From: Alphaproteobacteria bacterium
GTDB taxonomy: Bacteria; Pseudomonadota; Alphaproteobacteria; Ferrovibrionales; Ferrovibrionaceae
Reading direction: 5' to 3'
Assembly: GCA_018336035.1 (NCBI GenBank)
Contig: JAGXRD010000078.1
Coordinates: 1-64,000, forward strand
DNA: 64,000 nucleotides
In this document: positions 35,302 to 44,436 of the stretch, in pieces
Numbering within the stretch: position 1 is the first letter of the stretch
Layout: every line of letters begins with the position of its first letter
The notes under the pieces: model-generated
What the model was told of the DNA's origin: nothing
The model's database searches: none
Seen by the model: the letters and a program-made list of their open reading frames with translations, nothing else
Made by a program: the position numbers and the translations under genes

Positions 35302-37262
35302 GCGATGGCCCGCCTGTTGTCCTGCACTTCGGTTACGTTGAAGCTCTCGTCCACATCGTTGATGCGGACTGTTGCAGAGAGCGTACCCTTGCGGCCGTCC
35401 TGATAGGTGATCAGGATGTTCACGGCCGCCGTACTGCTGCCGCGATAGATCTCTTCCACCAGCGTCTGGTAGCGTTCGGTGATGAACTCGCGCCGCAGCT
35501 TGCGCGACCGGGTCAACTCACCTTCGTCGGGATCGAGTTCCTTGGGGAAATTGGCGAAGCGGCGCACACGCGCATGTTCCGGCAGGAAGCGGTTGACCCG
35601 GCGGATGTCCTCGCGGATCAGCGCCGCCACTTCCGGCTTCTGCGACAGGTCAGTAAAGGTGGAATATGTGATGTTGCGCTCTTCCGCCCAGCGCGACAGC
35701 ACTTCCATGTCGATATTGATCAGCGCACCAACGAAATCCCGGCTTTCATCACCAAGAGTGAGAATATCCTTGATAAAGGGACTGAAGCGCAGCCGGGTTT
35801 CGATATATTGCGGCGGGAAACTGTCGCCGCTGCGCATGCGGCGCAGGTCGCTGATCCGCTCGAGGAAAACCAGCTCGCCGCTCTCGGTCTGGGTCACCGC
35901 GTCGCCGGTCTGATACCAGCCATCCTGCAGGCGCTCGTCCGATTTCTCCGGGTTGCGATAATAACCCTGGAAGAAGGAGCCGCCGCGCACCAGCAGCTCG
36001 CCGGCCTCCGACAGTTTCCATTCCAGCGGCTTGCCGGCATCGGGATGTGGTTTCATCCAGTGGCCAACGGTTTCGAGATTGTAGCTCTCGCTCTGATGCA
36101 GGGTCAGCAGGCCGATTTCAGTGGCGCCATAAATGTTGCGCAGCGGCACGCCGATGGCATGGAACAGGCGGAACACATCCGGCGCCATGGTGGCACCGCC
36201 GCAGACTGGCAGGCTGAGTCGGGTCAGACCAAGCTTGTCGCGTAGCGGTTCCAGCACCAGTGCATCCGCCAGCGGATACAGCAGCCGCGCCAGCAGTGGT
36301 GCCGGCTTACCTTCCAGGCGGCCGACATTCACCTGATGCCCGATCGCCACGCCCCATTCGTAGATGCGCCGGCGCAGCGGTCCGGCATCCAGCATGCGGG
36401 CCTGGATCGTCGCCGCCAGGCTTTCCCACTGCCGCGGCGCGAAGACCATCATCTCGACCGCGATTTCGCGCAGGTTGGCCAACACCTGTTCGGGCGATTC
36501 CGGGAAATTCACCACCATCGGCACGGCAAGGCCCATGGTGACGCCGACGATCTGCTCGGTGATCCAGGCCGGTGCGATATAGGTGAGGTAATCGAGGCCG
36601 GGCCGCACCTCGGCCGCGCTCATGATGCGATGCGCGTTATCGATCATCATCTTGTGGGTGACGATCACGCCCTTGGGCCGGCCGGTGGTGCCCGACGTGT
36701 AAGACAGCACCGCGATATCATCCGGCCGTCCCGCCGCCACCATTGTTCCGAAAGCATCGGGACTGGCGCGATGGCGCTCGATGCCCCGGGCTGTCACCTC
36801 CTGGGTGGTATGCAGCCCCTTGTCGCCGTAGGACCACATGCCGGTGGTGTCCCAGTAAAGGATATGGCGCAGGCCCGGCACGGCATCGCGGATGGCCAGC
36901 CCCTTATCGACCTGCTCCTGATCCTGGGCGATCAGGCAGACGGCCTCGCTGTCGTTCAGCAGATAGTCGATTTCGCCGGCCGTCAGATCCGGATAAAGCG
37001 AGATCACCTTGGCACCCAGCGCCAGCGCGGCGAACTCGGCCCAGAAATTATCCGGCTCGTTTTCGCCGATGATAGCGACCGTCTCACCGCGCTTCACGCC
37101 CATGGCATCAAGCCCGAGCGCAAGGCCGCGCACCTGTTCCAGCACATCGCCGAAGCTGTATTCGCGCCAGATGCCGCGCTTCTTGTGGCGCTGCGCCAGG
37201 CGGCCGGGCTCCTGCTGGCCACGCAGCAGCAACAATTGGGGCAAGGTCTGCATCGCGATCAT
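35298..37262 (-). CDS. AMP-forming acyl-CoA synthetase (long-chain type)
   Basis: 654 aa. The phosphate-binding loop VLSYTSGTTGRPKGVIVTHK lies near residues 190-209; NIYGATEIGLLT and GWYQTGDAV...LEFLERISDLRRMRSGDSFPP are the later adenylation motifs; PQYIETRLRFSPFIKDILTLGD follows. A C-terminal extension of about 60 residues after the catalytic C-lobe (EFITERYQTLVEEI onward) is typical of synthetases embedded in Liv-type operons. It activates the imported acid to its CoA ester. Overlaps both neighbours (livG by one base, livH by four). Confidence 0.92.
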   Translation of the reverse strand: MIAMQTLPQLLLLRGQQEPGRLAQRHKKRGIWREYSFGDVLEQVRGLALGLDAMGVKRGETVAIIGENEPDNFWAEFAALALGAKVISLYPDLTAGEIDYLLNDSEAVCLIAQDQEQVDKGLAIRDAVPGLRHILYWDTTGMWSYGDKGLHTTQEVTARGIERHRASPDAFGTMVAAGRPDDIAVLSYTSGTTGRPKGVIVTHKMMIDNAHRIMSAAEVRPGLDYLTYIAPAWITEQIVGVTMGLAVPMVVNFPESPEQVLANLREIAVEMMVFAPRQWESLAATIQARMLDAGPLRRRIYEWGVAIGHQVNVGRLEGKPAPLLARLLYPLADALVLEPLRDKLGLTRLSLPVCGGATMAPDVFRLFHAIGVPLRNIYGATEIGLLTLHQSESYNLETVGHWMKPHPDAGKPLEWKLSEAGELLVRGGSFFQGYYRNPEKSDERLQDGWYQTGDAVTQTESGELVFLERISDLRRMRSGDSFPPQYIETRLRFSPFIKDILTLGDESRDFVGALINIDMEVLSRWAEERNITYSTFTDLSQKPEVAALIREDIRRVNRFLPEHARVRRFANFPKELDPDEGELTRSRKLRREFITERYQTLVEEIYRGSSTAAVNILITYQDGRKGTLSATVRINDVDESFNVTEVQDNRRAIA

Positions 37263-38077
37263 CAGCGCGCTCCCTCGCCCAGATAGGCCTTGAGTACCGC
37301 CGGATCCCGCTGCACCTCGGCAGGCGTGCCCTCGGCGATCTTGCGGCCGAAATCCAGCACGACCACGCGGTCGGCCAGATCCATCACCACGCCCATGTCA
37401 TGCTCGACCAGCACCACCGGAATGCCGCGCGCTTCGCGCACATCCAGGATGAAGCGGGCCAGATCTTCCTTTTCTTCGGTATTCATGCCGGCCATCGGCT
37501 CGTCCATCAGCAGTATCTTCGGCTCCTGCGCCAGGGCGCGGCCAAGATCGACCCGCTTGCGCTGGCCGTAACCGAGCGTGCCGACGGGACGGTGGCGGAT
37601 CGATTCCATCTCCAGCAACTCGATGATTTCCTCAACCACCTCGCGCTGGGCGAATTCTTCGTTACGCGACCGACCGAAATGGATGAAGGCGTCCAGAATG
37701 CTGCTGCGCATATGCATGTGACGGCCGATCATGATGTTTTCGATCACCGTCATGCCGCCGAAGATATGCGTCCCCTGGAAGGTGCGGGCGAGACCGGCGC
37801 GTGCAATCTGGTGCACCGATTTGCCGACCACGGGTCCGCCATCGAACTGGATTTCGCCGCGCTGCGGACGATAGAAGCCGCTGAAGCAGTTCATCAGCGA
37901 GGATTTTCCGGCTCCATTCGGGCCGATCACTGCGACCAGTTCGTCGCTGCCAATCTCAATGGTGACGCCATCCAGCGCCTTGATGCCGCCGAATTGCAAA
38001 CCGATGTCTTGGGCGGCGAGCACCGGACGCTTGCGCGCTCCGGCAGCCGCGCCATGCGGCACTGCCATCGCTTCCAC
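37262..38077 (-). CDS. livG: Branched-chain-type ABC transporter ATPase, LivG
   Basis: 271 aa. Walker A GPNGAGKSSLMNCFSGF, ARTFQGTHIFGGMTVIENIMIG (LivG Q-loop region), GYGQRKRVDLGRALAQEPKILLMDEPMAGMNTEEKED. The final HDMGVVMDLADRVVVLDFGRKIAEGTPAEVQ is LivG-like. First gene of the ABC operon; its promoter region (38078-38213) is shared with the divergent nitronate monooxygenase-like gene and holds two operator-like repeats. Confidence 0.93.
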   Translation of the reverse strand: MEAMAVPHGAAAGARKRPVLAAQDIGLQFGGIKALDGVTIEIGSDELVAVIGPNGAGKSSLMNCFSGFYRPQRGEIQFDGGPVVGKSVHQIARAGLARTFQGTHIFGGMTVIENIMIGRHMHMRSSILDAFIHFGRSRNEEFAQREVVEEIIELLEMESIRHRPVGTLGYGQRKRVDLGRALAQEPKILLMDEPMAGMNTEEKEDLARFILDVREARGIPVVLVEHDMGVVMDLADRVVVLDFGRKIAEGTPAEVQRDPAVLKAYLGEGAR

Positions 38078-38120
38078 TCATTTCCTCCCTGGCATCAGCC
38101 GGGTTCGTCCCGGTGGCCAA

Positions 38121-38138
38121 TCAGATTTATGAATCTGA
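38121..38138. promoter_or_regulatory. Inverted repeat in livG / NMO divergent promoter
   Basis: TCAGATTTATGAATCTGA: perfect 7-base arms around TATG, lying 43 bp upstream of the livG start. Symmetry and location suggest a repressor site. Its half-site does not match the TTGAC-type element at 38155, so a different regulator may bind. Confidence 0.45.
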
Positions 38139-38154
38139 CCATATGGGCGTCTAG

Positions 38155-38170
38155 TTTACTTACGGGTCAA
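38155..38170. promoter_or_regulatory. TTGACYYNTRAGTMAA-type element, putative TetR operator
   Basis: Read on the minus strand this is TTGACCCGTAAGTAAA, matching the element at 44363 (TTGACTTTTAAGTAAA) at 13 of 16 bases and the half-sites of the 29166 palindrome. It lies between the divergent livG and nitronate monooxygenase-like genes, 44 bp before the latter. Confidence 0.55.
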
Positions 38171-38213
38171 TTCATGTCAATCTCTCTTTCGCATATCCTG
38201 GGGAGGACATGAA

Positions 38214-39173
38214 ATGTCGTTGCAATTCGGTAGCCGCCAGCTCGCCGCGCGCTTTATGTCGCGACTACAACTTCCGGTCATCGCTGGGCCGATGTTTTTA
38301 ATTTCCGGACCAGATCTGGTGATCGGTTGCTGCAATGCGGGAGTGGTCGGCTCCTTCCCAAGCCTGAATGCCCGCACGACAGTACTGCTCGACGAATGGC
38401 TGACGCGCATCGCAGCCGAAACTAGCAGCCCGAATGCTGCGCCGTATGCGGTCAATATGATTGTGCATCCCAGCAATACACGGCTGGAAGAAGATATGAT
38501 GCTGGTCGAAAAGCATAAGGCGCCACTGGTAATCGCCAGCGTCGGCAGCCCTGCCAACATCGTCGCCCGCGTGCATGCCTATGGCGGGCTTGTCTTTTCT
38601 GATGTCGCCTCGCTGAAGCATGCGCGACGCGCGGCAGAGGTCGGGGTCGATGGCCTGATCCTGCTATGCGCCGGCTCTGGCGGCAATACCGGCTGGCTCA
38701 ATCCCTTCGCCTTCGTTGGCGCCGTACGCGAATTCTTCGACGGCCCGATCGTACTGGCGGGCGCCATTTCACGCGGCCAGTATATCCACGTGGCGCAGGA
38801 GATGGGCGCCGACATGGCCTATATCGGCACCAGTTTCATCGTCACGCGCGAAAGCATGGCCAATGACAAATATCGCGACATGCTGCTGGACGCCAATGCC
38901 GACGATATCATCCTGACAGCCGAGATCACCGGCATCCCGGCCAACATGCTGCGCCAGAGTCTGGAAAGCGCCGGTCTGAAAACCGGCAAGAAGCATGAAG
39001 GCGGCTTCAGCCTGCTGCGCGAAGTGGAGATGCTGAAAGCCTGGCGCGATATCTGGAGCGCCGGCCATGGTGTTGGCGACGTACGGGCGATTGAGAGTGT
39101 TGCCGACCTGGTGCGAAGGTTACAGGCGGATTACCTGGCCGCTCGCAACCGGCGGAACGTCACTGCGGCTTGA
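38214..39173 (+). CDS. Nitronate monooxygenase-like FMN protein, copy 1
   Basis: 319 aa, NMO/2-nitropropane dioxygenase family TIM barrel. LPVIAGPMFLISGPDLVIGCCNAGVVGSFPSLNAR is the flavin-site start, then APYAVNMIVHPSN, LLCAGSGGNTGWLNPFAFV (central H/N-G-G loop) and ADMAYIGTSFIVTRES. In NMOs the catalytic base is a His in the GGH loop; here the loop reads AGSGGNTG, with Asn, so classical nitronate oxidation is doubtful and an enoyl-reductase-like or other flavin reaction is possible. GGGGAGGAC lies upstream of the ATG. Paralogue at 44437. The 3' end overlaps the TetR gene by 14 bp. Confidence 0.87.
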   Translation: MSLQFGSRQLAARFMSRLQLPVIAGPMFLISGPDLVIGCCNAGVVGSFPSLNARTTVLLDEWLTRIAAETSSPNAAPYAVNMIVHPSNTRLEEDMMLVEKHKAPLVIASVGSPANIVARVHAYGGLVFSDVASLKHARRAAEVGVDGLILLCAGSGGNTGWLNPFAFVGAVREFFDGPIVLAGAISRGQYIHVAQEMGADMAYIGTSFIVTRESMANDKYRDMLLDANADDIILTAEITGIPANMLRQSLESAGLKTGKKHEGGFSLLREVEMLKAWRDIWSAGHGVGDVRAIESVADLVRRLQADYLAARNRRNVTAA

Positions 39174-39789
39174 GCGCATGCTCCAGCAGGTCGGAGAACA
39201 CGCTGGCGATGCCCTCGCCGCTCATATCGCCGTCTGGGCGGAACCATTGCGTCATCCAGTTGATCGCCCCCATGAAGAAGAACACCGTCATGCGCGGGTC
39301 GGCCTCGCGGATGCTGCCGTCCTTTACACCCTCGATGATCAGTTCGCTGAACTTCTTCTGGAAATCGTCACGGCGCTTCGCAATCACGGCCCGGTTCTTG
39401 GGCTCCAGCGCGGCAAATTCGCTCAGAACGGCGCAGGAGCCGATCTCGCTGGTGATCAGTTCGATATAACGACGACAGACCAGCACGATCTTTTCTCGCC
39501 CGGTCTTGCCATGCTCGACGGCATAATCGTAGGCGACGTTGCCAAGATCCTGCGCCAGCATATGGCACTCGAACAGAATCTCCTGCTTGTTGGTGACGTA
39601 GTAGTACAGGGCCGGCTTGGTGACGCCCAAAGTCTTGGCGACGTCGTCGAGCGAGGTATCGTGATAGCCACGGGCGCTGAAGGCGCGCGCCGCTTCCCGC
39701 AGCAGGGCGGTGCGTTTCAACGCAAACAGCTCATCGCGACTGGGCGCCACATTCTTCCAAGCCGACGGTTTGCGACCGCGCTGTGCCAC
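39160..39789 (-). CDS. TetR-family regulator of the CoA-catabolic cluster
   Basis: 209 aa from a GTG at 39789 with GGGAG about seven bases upstream; an ATG at 39909 would add 40 residues unlike the family. HTH: LLREAARAFSARGYHDTSLD, then DVAKTLGVTKPALYYYVTNKQEIL, diagnostic of TetR. The C-terminal ligand domain ends SGEGIASVFSDLLEHALKPQ. Such regulators often respond to acyl-CoA. It lies in the middle of the cluster, divergent from the CoA-transferase gene, and is the natural candidate for the shared palindromic elements. Confidence 0.88.
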   Translation of the reverse strand: MAQRGRKPSAWKNVAPSRDELFALKRTALLREAARAFSARGYHDTSLDDVAKTLGVTKPALYYYVTNKQEILFECHMLAQDLGNVAYDYAVEHGKTGREKIVLVCRRYIELITSEIGSCAVLSEFAALEPKNRAVIAKRRDDFQKKFSELIIEGVKDGSIREADPRMTVFFFMGAINWMTQWFRPDGDMSGEGIASVFSDLLEHALKPQ

Positions 39790-39889
39790 ACGCACTCTCC
39801 CTTGAACCTTACCCGAAAGCCGGCCAGCCCAGGCCGGCGGCGATGCCAGAACCCGGAAATCGGGCCAGCGGCTGGAAACTTTCAACAAT

Positions 39890-39905
39890 CTTACCCCAAA
39901 GTCAA
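39890..39905. promoter_or_regulatory. Weak copy of the TetR-type element
   Basis: On the minus strand TTGACTTTGGGGTAAG matches TTGACYYNTRAGTMAA at 13 of 16 positions. It lies between the TetR gene and the class III CoA-transferase gene, where autoregulation would be expected. Confidence 0.35.
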
Positions 39906-40009
39906 ACAAGCTGTCCGGAATGCAGAAGCTATTTACCGTGGCGGCGAGGCTGCCGACTCGGGCGGCCCGCCCGTGGGCTCAATCGAAGCGTAAGCAGCAG
40001 GAGAGGAAG

Positions 40010-41125
40010 ATGAAAGGGATTTTCGACGGTGTCCGCGTGCTCTCACTGGCCGAGCAGTTACCCGGCCCGTATGCCACCCTGCTGCTGGCCGATCTCGGCG
40101 CCGACGTGATCCTGGTGGAGCGACCTGCGGGCGGCGACCCGGCGCGGGCTTTTCCGTCCTTCTTCCGCGCCGTGGGGCGCAACAAGCGCAGCCTATGCCT
40201 CGACCTGAAATCCGAAACAGGCCGCACCGAACTCATCGCCCTGGCCGCCGATGCCGATGTGCTGCTGGAGGGCTATCGCCCTGGTACCATGGACCGCCTG
40301 GGTCTCGGCTATGCCGCATTGTCGGCCCGCAATCCGCGGCTGATCTATGCTTCGATCACCGGATTCGGCCAGAGCGGTCCGAGCCGGATGCGGCCGGCCC
40401 ATGATCTGTCCTACCAGGCGGTCGCGGGGATGGTGTTCGGCAGCGCCGGTACCCCGGCTGCGATGCCGGAAATCCCGCTGGGCGATCTTTCAAGCGCCAC
40501 CTTCGCCGCTTTCGCCATCGCCGCCGCGCTCTATGGCCGCGAGCGCAGCGGCCACGGCACCGCCATCGATGTCTCGATGACCGATGGCCTGGTCTCGTGG
40601 ATGGCGCCCTATCTCGTGCCGCATATGAGCGGCGACAAGGCCTTCGAGGTTTTCGACGAACCGGCCTACGGCATTTTCACCTGCGGCGACGGCAAGCAGC
40701 TGACTCTCAGCATCGCGCATGAAGATCATTTCTGGGCCACGCTGTGCAATGCTCTGGGACTGCCCCAGCATGCCGGTCTGAAGGCCACGGAACGGCGGCG
40801 GCGGCGTGCCGAACTGAACGGCGAGATCTCTGCGCTGCTCGTGCAACAGCCGCGCGCCCACTGGGCCGGCGTATTCGATGCCGCCGGCAATATTGCCTGG
40901 TCGCCGCTGCACGATTTCACCGGCGTGCTGCAGGATCCGCATTTCCGCGCGCGCGGCCTGTTCCAGCGTCTGCCCAACGGCGAAGAGCATATTCTGCAGC
41001 CGGTGCAGTTCTCGGCCTATGACAGCGCCATCCGGCGCGGTGCGCCAAGCCTGGGCGAACATACGGCAGAAATCCTCGGCGGTAACCGCGCGCCAGCCGA
41101 TACCGCCGTTAAAGCTGCGGGTTGA
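40010..41125 (+). CDS. Class III (CaiB/BaiF) CoA transferase
   Basis: 371 aa from the ATG at 40010, which has AGGAGAGGAAG just upstream; an in-frame ATG at 39920 adds 30 residues without family character. Landmarks: VRVLSLAEQLPGPYATLLLADLGADVILVERP, GRNKRSLCLDLKSETGR, VLLEGYRPGTMDRLGLGY and ASITGFGQSGP; the catalytic Asp is in HDLSYQAVAGM. Such enzymes move CoA between an acyl-CoA donor and an acid (formyl-CoA transferase, CaiB) or act as racemases. Its 3' end overlaps the convergent MDR gene by 17 bp. Confidence 0.92.
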   Translation: MKGIFDGVRVLSLAEQLPGPYATLLLADLGADVILVERPAGGDPARAFPSFFRAVGRNKRSLCLDLKSETGRTELIALAADADVLLEGYRPGTMDRLGLGYAALSARNPRLIYASITGFGQSGPSRMRPAHDLSYQAVAGMVFGSAGTPAAMPEIPLGDLSSATFAAFAIAAALYGRERSGHGTAIDVSMTDGLVSWMAPYLVPHMSGDKAFEVFDEPAYGIFTCGDGKQLTLSIAHEDHFWATLCNALGLPQHAGLKATERRRRRAELNGEISALLVQQPRAHWAGVFDAAGNIAWSPLHDFTGVLQDPHFRARGLFQRLPNGEEHILQPVQFSAYDSAIRRGAPSLGEHTAEILGGNRAPADTAVKAAG

Positions 41126-42242
41126 TCAGGTATTTCACGCCGCTGCGCTTTTCCATATAGGCAGCCACGGTCTGCGGCTGCACGGCCTCGGCCAGCGAAA
41201 TGGTCGCCGCATAACGGCTGGCGAAGGTGGTGTGCAGCTCGTCGCAGACGCGCTGGCGCAGCCTGGCCTGCGTCGCCGCATCGGTCTGCTGCAGGAAATC
41301 GAACAGCAGCCAGCCAGCCACGCTCCAGCTCAGGCCGACGGTACGGCTGATCTCGATCGGCGCCCGGTCGAGCGCGCCATAGACGAAGGCCTGCTTGAGC
41401 ACGTTGGTGCCATAGCGGCTGTACTGCGTGGCCCGCTGCGATGCGGCGGATTCCATGGCGCCGAGAATGCGCCCGGTCAGTGCGCCACCCACGGCATCGA
41501 AACAAACTGTAGCATCGGTGGCGGCCAGCGCACGCGCCAGATCCTGTCGGAACTCCGGTGCGGCACTGTTGCAGACATGCTCGGCACCCAGGGCACGCAG
41601 CTCTGCCACCTGATCATCCCGACGCACGATATTCACCAGCGGCACGCCATCCTGCCGGCAGGCGCGGATCAGCATCTTGCCGACACTGGACGCCGCCGCC
41701 GTATGGACAATTGCCTTGTGACCGTTGCGCCGGGCAGTTTCCAGCATGCCGAGCACGGTCAGCGGATTGACGAGAGCAGCCGCGCCATCCGCCGGACTGG
41801 TGCCATCGGACAGCACCAGGATGCTGGTCACCGCAATCCGGCGATATTGCGCATAGGCGCCGTCGCTCATCATGGCGACAGTCTTGCCCAGCAGTGCCTC
41901 CTGGCCGGGCCCGGTGGCCACCACGACACCGGCACCCTCCACGCCGGCCGGCAGCGACTGGCCGATGCGCAGGGCGACAAACGGCATTGCGGCCGGGGGC
42001 ACCGGCGCGATCAACATGGGTTGCCGCGCAGTTCCCTCCAGCCGCGCGGCTGTCAGATCGGCTGGGCCAAACAGGAGGCCCATATCAGTGGGATTGATCG
42101 GCGCCGCCTCAACCCGCACCACGACTTCATCCGCCGCCGGTACTCCGGCTGCTTCCTCGGTCACGGTAACGCGCAACTCTCCTGCTGCCGTGATGCAGGA
42201 GCGTAGAACCAGCCCGCGCCAATCCTGTGTCATGGTTGCCAC
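41109..42242 (-). CDS. Zinc-free MDR (quinone oxidoreductase-like) reductase
   Basis: 377 aa, medium-chain dehydrogenase/reductase. N-terminal GroES-like half (VVVRVEAAPINPTDMGLLFG, GVEGAGVVVATGPG), then the NADPH half (HTAAASSVGKMLIRACRQDGVPLVNIVRR). It lacks the zinc-binding GHE and structural cysteine cluster, so it is a quinone-reductase/enoyl-reductase type. An enoyl-CoA or enone reductase role would fit the cluster. Runs leftward as the last gene after the enoyl-CoA hydratase, with a 20-bp gap. Confidence 0.88.
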   Translation of the reverse strand: MATMTQDWRGLVLRSCITAAGELRVTVTEEAAGVPAADEVVVRVEAAPINPTDMGLLFGPADLTAARLEGTARQPMLIAPVPPAAMPFVALRIGQSLPAGVEGAGVVVATGPGQEALLGKTVAMMSDGAYAQYRRIAVTSILVLSDGTSPADGAAALVNPLTVLGMLETARRNGHKAIVHTAAASSVGKMLIRACRQDGVPLVNIVRRDDQVAELRALGAEHVCNSAAPEFRQDLARALAATDATVCFDAVGGALTGRILGAMESAASQRATQYSRYGTNVLKQAFVYGALDRAPIEISRTVGLSWSVAGWLLFDFLQQTDAATQARLRQRVCDELHTTFASRYAATISLAEAVQPQTVAAYMEKRSGVKYLINPQL

Positions 42243-42262
42243 CTTGCAATGTTGAAACGGTT

Positions 42263-43048
42263 TTAGCGGCCCTGGAAGACCGGCTTGCGCTTTTCCACGA
42301 AGGCCGCGATGCCCTCTTGCGCATCCGCTGAATCGACACAGGCAGCGATGCCGCGTGCCTCCATCTCAAGCTGGGTCTCCAAGCTGGTGCAGTCTGAATC
42401 GGCCAGCAGGTTTTTCATGCGGCCGAACGCCGCCGTCGGTCCGTTCGCTAGACTTTCAGCCATCTGCGTGGCGGCGCTGGTCAGCAGATCGGGCGCAACC
42501 ACCTGATCGGCGATGCCCCAGTCGAGCGCTTCAGCGGCCGGTACCTTTCGACCTTGCAGCATCATCAGGCGGGCGCGCTGCGACCCAATGCGGCGCGGCA
42601 GCGTCCAGGACTGTCCGCCATCGGCAGAAAGCCCGGCCGCGGCATAGGCCGAGGCGAATTGTGCGGTGTCCGATGCGATGAGGAAATCGCAGGCCAGCGC
42701 CAGGCTGAAGCCGGCACCAGCGGCAGGGCCGTTTACGGCCGCGATGCTTGGCGCCCGCATGCGCCCCAGCGCGGCAATCGCGCCATGCAGATGAAGGGTC
42801 ATGGTGCGGATGCTGAGCGCGGTTTCGGCCGGATCGCGCATGCCGCTGAGATCGCCGCCGACGCAGAAGAAGCGCCCGCTGCCGGTCAGCACCACGGCAC
42901 GGATAGCGGTGTCGGCCTCGCAGCGCCGTACGGCCTCGCCCAGATCGGTCAGCAGCGCGACATTCATGCCATTGCCGGCCTCGGGCCGCGCCAGGGTCAG
43001 CCACGCCACCGCGCCCTTGCGCTCGAAGGTCACCAGCTTGTCGGTCAT
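42263..43048 (-). CDS. Enoyl-CoA hydratase/isomerase family protein, second copy
   Basis: 261-aa crotonase. VAWLTLARPEAGNGMNVALL, oxyanion segments TGSGRFFCVGGDLSGM and NGPAAGAGFSLALACDFLIAS, then GLSADGGQSWTLPRRIGSQRARLMM and the ending EGIAAFVEKRKPVFQGR. The DGG in LSADGGQSW replaces the usual catalytic Glu region, as in isomerases and PaaG-type enzymes. 39 bp after the acyl-CoA dehydrogenase gene in the same direction. It differs clearly from the 29203 copy. Confidence 0.9.
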   Translation of the reverse strand: MTDKLVTFERKGAVAWLTLARPEAGNGMNVALLTDLGEAVRRCEADTAIRAVVLTGSGRFFCVGGDLSGMRDPAETALSIRTMTLHLHGAIAALGRMRAPSIAAVNGPAAGAGFSLALACDFLIASDTAQFASAYAAAGLSADGGQSWTLPRRIGSQRARLMMLQGRKVPAAEALDWGIADQVVAPDLLTSAATQMAESLANGPTAAFGRMKNLLADSDCTSLETQLEMEARGIAACVDSADAQEGIAAFVEKRKPVFQGR

Positions 43049-43087
43049 GCTACGCCCCTATCGTGGCCTGAAATTGCTCCAGATCGT

Positions 43088-44230
43088 TTAAATCTGCTGC
43101 TCGCGAATTCGGCGCGCAATGATCAGCCGCTGGATATCGTTGGTGCCTTCGTAAATCTGGCAGACCCGTACATCGCGGGAGATCTGCTCGACACGATAGT
43201 CATTCAGGTAGCCGTTGCCGCCATGGGTCTGAATTGCGTCAGAGCAGACACGCTCCGCCATTTCCGCGGCTTTCAGCTTGGCGATGGAGGCCTCGACGGC
43301 ACATTCGATCCCTTCATCGAAGAGACGGGCCGCGTGACGGGTATAGACCCGTGCCATGTCGATGGCGGCATGCATGTCGGCCAGCCGGAAGCCAACCGCC
43401 TGGTGATCGAAGATCGACTTGCCGAAAGCGGTACGCTCGCGTGAATAGCGCAACGCCAGTTCATAGGCGGCACGCGCCATGCCGACCGACTGCGCGGCTA
43501 CCGAGATGCGGCCATCCGACAGCAGGCCCATGGTGAGCGGCAAAGCCTCGCCAACGCCGCCGAGAACCATGTCGTCCGGGACGAAGCAATCCTCAAAATG
43601 CATCTGCACGGTATCGGAGGTGTGCTGCCCCATCTTGCGTTCGGGTTTGCCGGGCGTGAATCCTGGCGTGCCTCTCGGCACCAGGAAGAAGGTTTTTCCG
43701 CGCGAACCGGCTTGTGGATCGGTGACCGCCAGCACGATCGCCAGCCCGGCGCGGGCGCCATTGGAGATGAACTGCTTCTCGGCATTCAAGACCCAGCCGC
43801 CTTCGGCGCGCGTCGCTCGCCCGGTGATGGCCGAGAGGTCCGAGCCGGCCGATGGCTCGGTGAGGCAGACGGCGCCGATCGCTTCGCCACTGGCCATCTT
43901 GCCGAGCCAGGCTTTTTTCTGGGCCTCAGTGCCAAGCCGCGCCAGCAGCATGGCGGTGCCCAGACCATGTACATGGATCAGGGTGGACAATCCGCCATCG
44001 CCGGCTGCAAGTTCTTCGATCACGGCAATGAAGGTGGAAAGGTTGCAGCCCGAACCGCCGTATTCCTCCGGCAACAGCAAACCGAACAGGCCCATCTCGC
44101 CCATTTCGGCCAGCACGCTGTCCGGCACCTGGCCATCGCGATTCCAGACCGCGCTATGCGGGGCTATGCGCTTCTGCACGAAGCGGCGCACGCCCTCGAC
44201 CAGTTCGCTGTCGATGTGACTGGCAGCCAT
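43088..44230 (-). CDS. Acyl-CoA dehydrogenase
   Basis: 380 aa from the ATG at 44230 (GGAGG upstream; an upstream in-frame ATG at 44302 adds 24 unlikely residues). FAD family motifs: AVCLTEPSAGSDLSAI (signature 1), NAEKQFISNGARAGLAIV, the catalytic region VEASIAKLKAAEMAERVCSDAIQTHGGNGYLNDYRVEQISRDVRVCQIYEGTNDIQRLIIARRI. In most family members Glu of YEGT is the base, and it is present (IYEGT). Introduces the 2,3-double bond in beta-oxidation. First gene of a leftward unit with the hydratase and the MDR reductase; divergent from NMO copy 2. Confidence 0.93.
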   Translation of the reverse strand: MAASHIDSELVEGVRRFVQKRIAPHSAVWNRDGQVPDSVLAEMGEMGLFGLLLPEEYGGSGCNLSTFIAVIEELAAGDGGLSTLIHVHGLGTAMLLARLGTEAQKKAWLGKMASGEAIGAVCLTEPSAGSDLSAITGRATRAEGGWVLNAEKQFISNGARAGLAIVLAVTDPQAGSRGKTFFLVPRGTPGFTPGKPERKMGQHTSDTVQMHFEDCFVPDDMVLGGVGEALPLTMGLLSDGRISVAAQSVGMARAAYELALRYSRERTAFGKSIFDHQAVGFRLADMHAAIDMARVYTRHAARLFDEGIECAVEASIAKLKAAEMAERVCSDAIQTHGGNGYLNDYRVEQISRDVRVCQIYEGTNDIQRLIIARRIREQQI

Positions 44231-44362
44231 CGGATTTCCTCCATTCGTTTTTTTGCAGCCCGGCCATTCGGCACGAACCGTCGCCGCGGCCTGCCGGGCC
44301 AACCGGCATGCGGCAGTACCCGGACGCAGACATCCTGCGGGATTGTCTCGACTATAGTAAAT

Positions 44363-44399
44363 TTGACTTTTAAGTAAATAATATTATTTATAAGTCATA
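44363..44399. promoter_or_regulatory. Compound palindrome in ACAD / NMO promoter, putative TetR operator
   Basis: TTGACTTTTAAGTAAA (44363-44378) is followed by a perfect 16-bp palindrome TAAATAATATTATTTA (44375-44390) and an inverted TGACTTATAAATAA half (44384-44397). The element TATGACTTATAA next to ATATTATTTA also occurs at 29150-29170. It lies between the divergent acyl-CoA dehydrogenase and nitronate monooxygenase-like genes. Confidence 0.65.
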
Positions 44400-44436
44400 T
44401 TTCTGGCGGACATCCGTCATATAGGGAGGGATAAAA

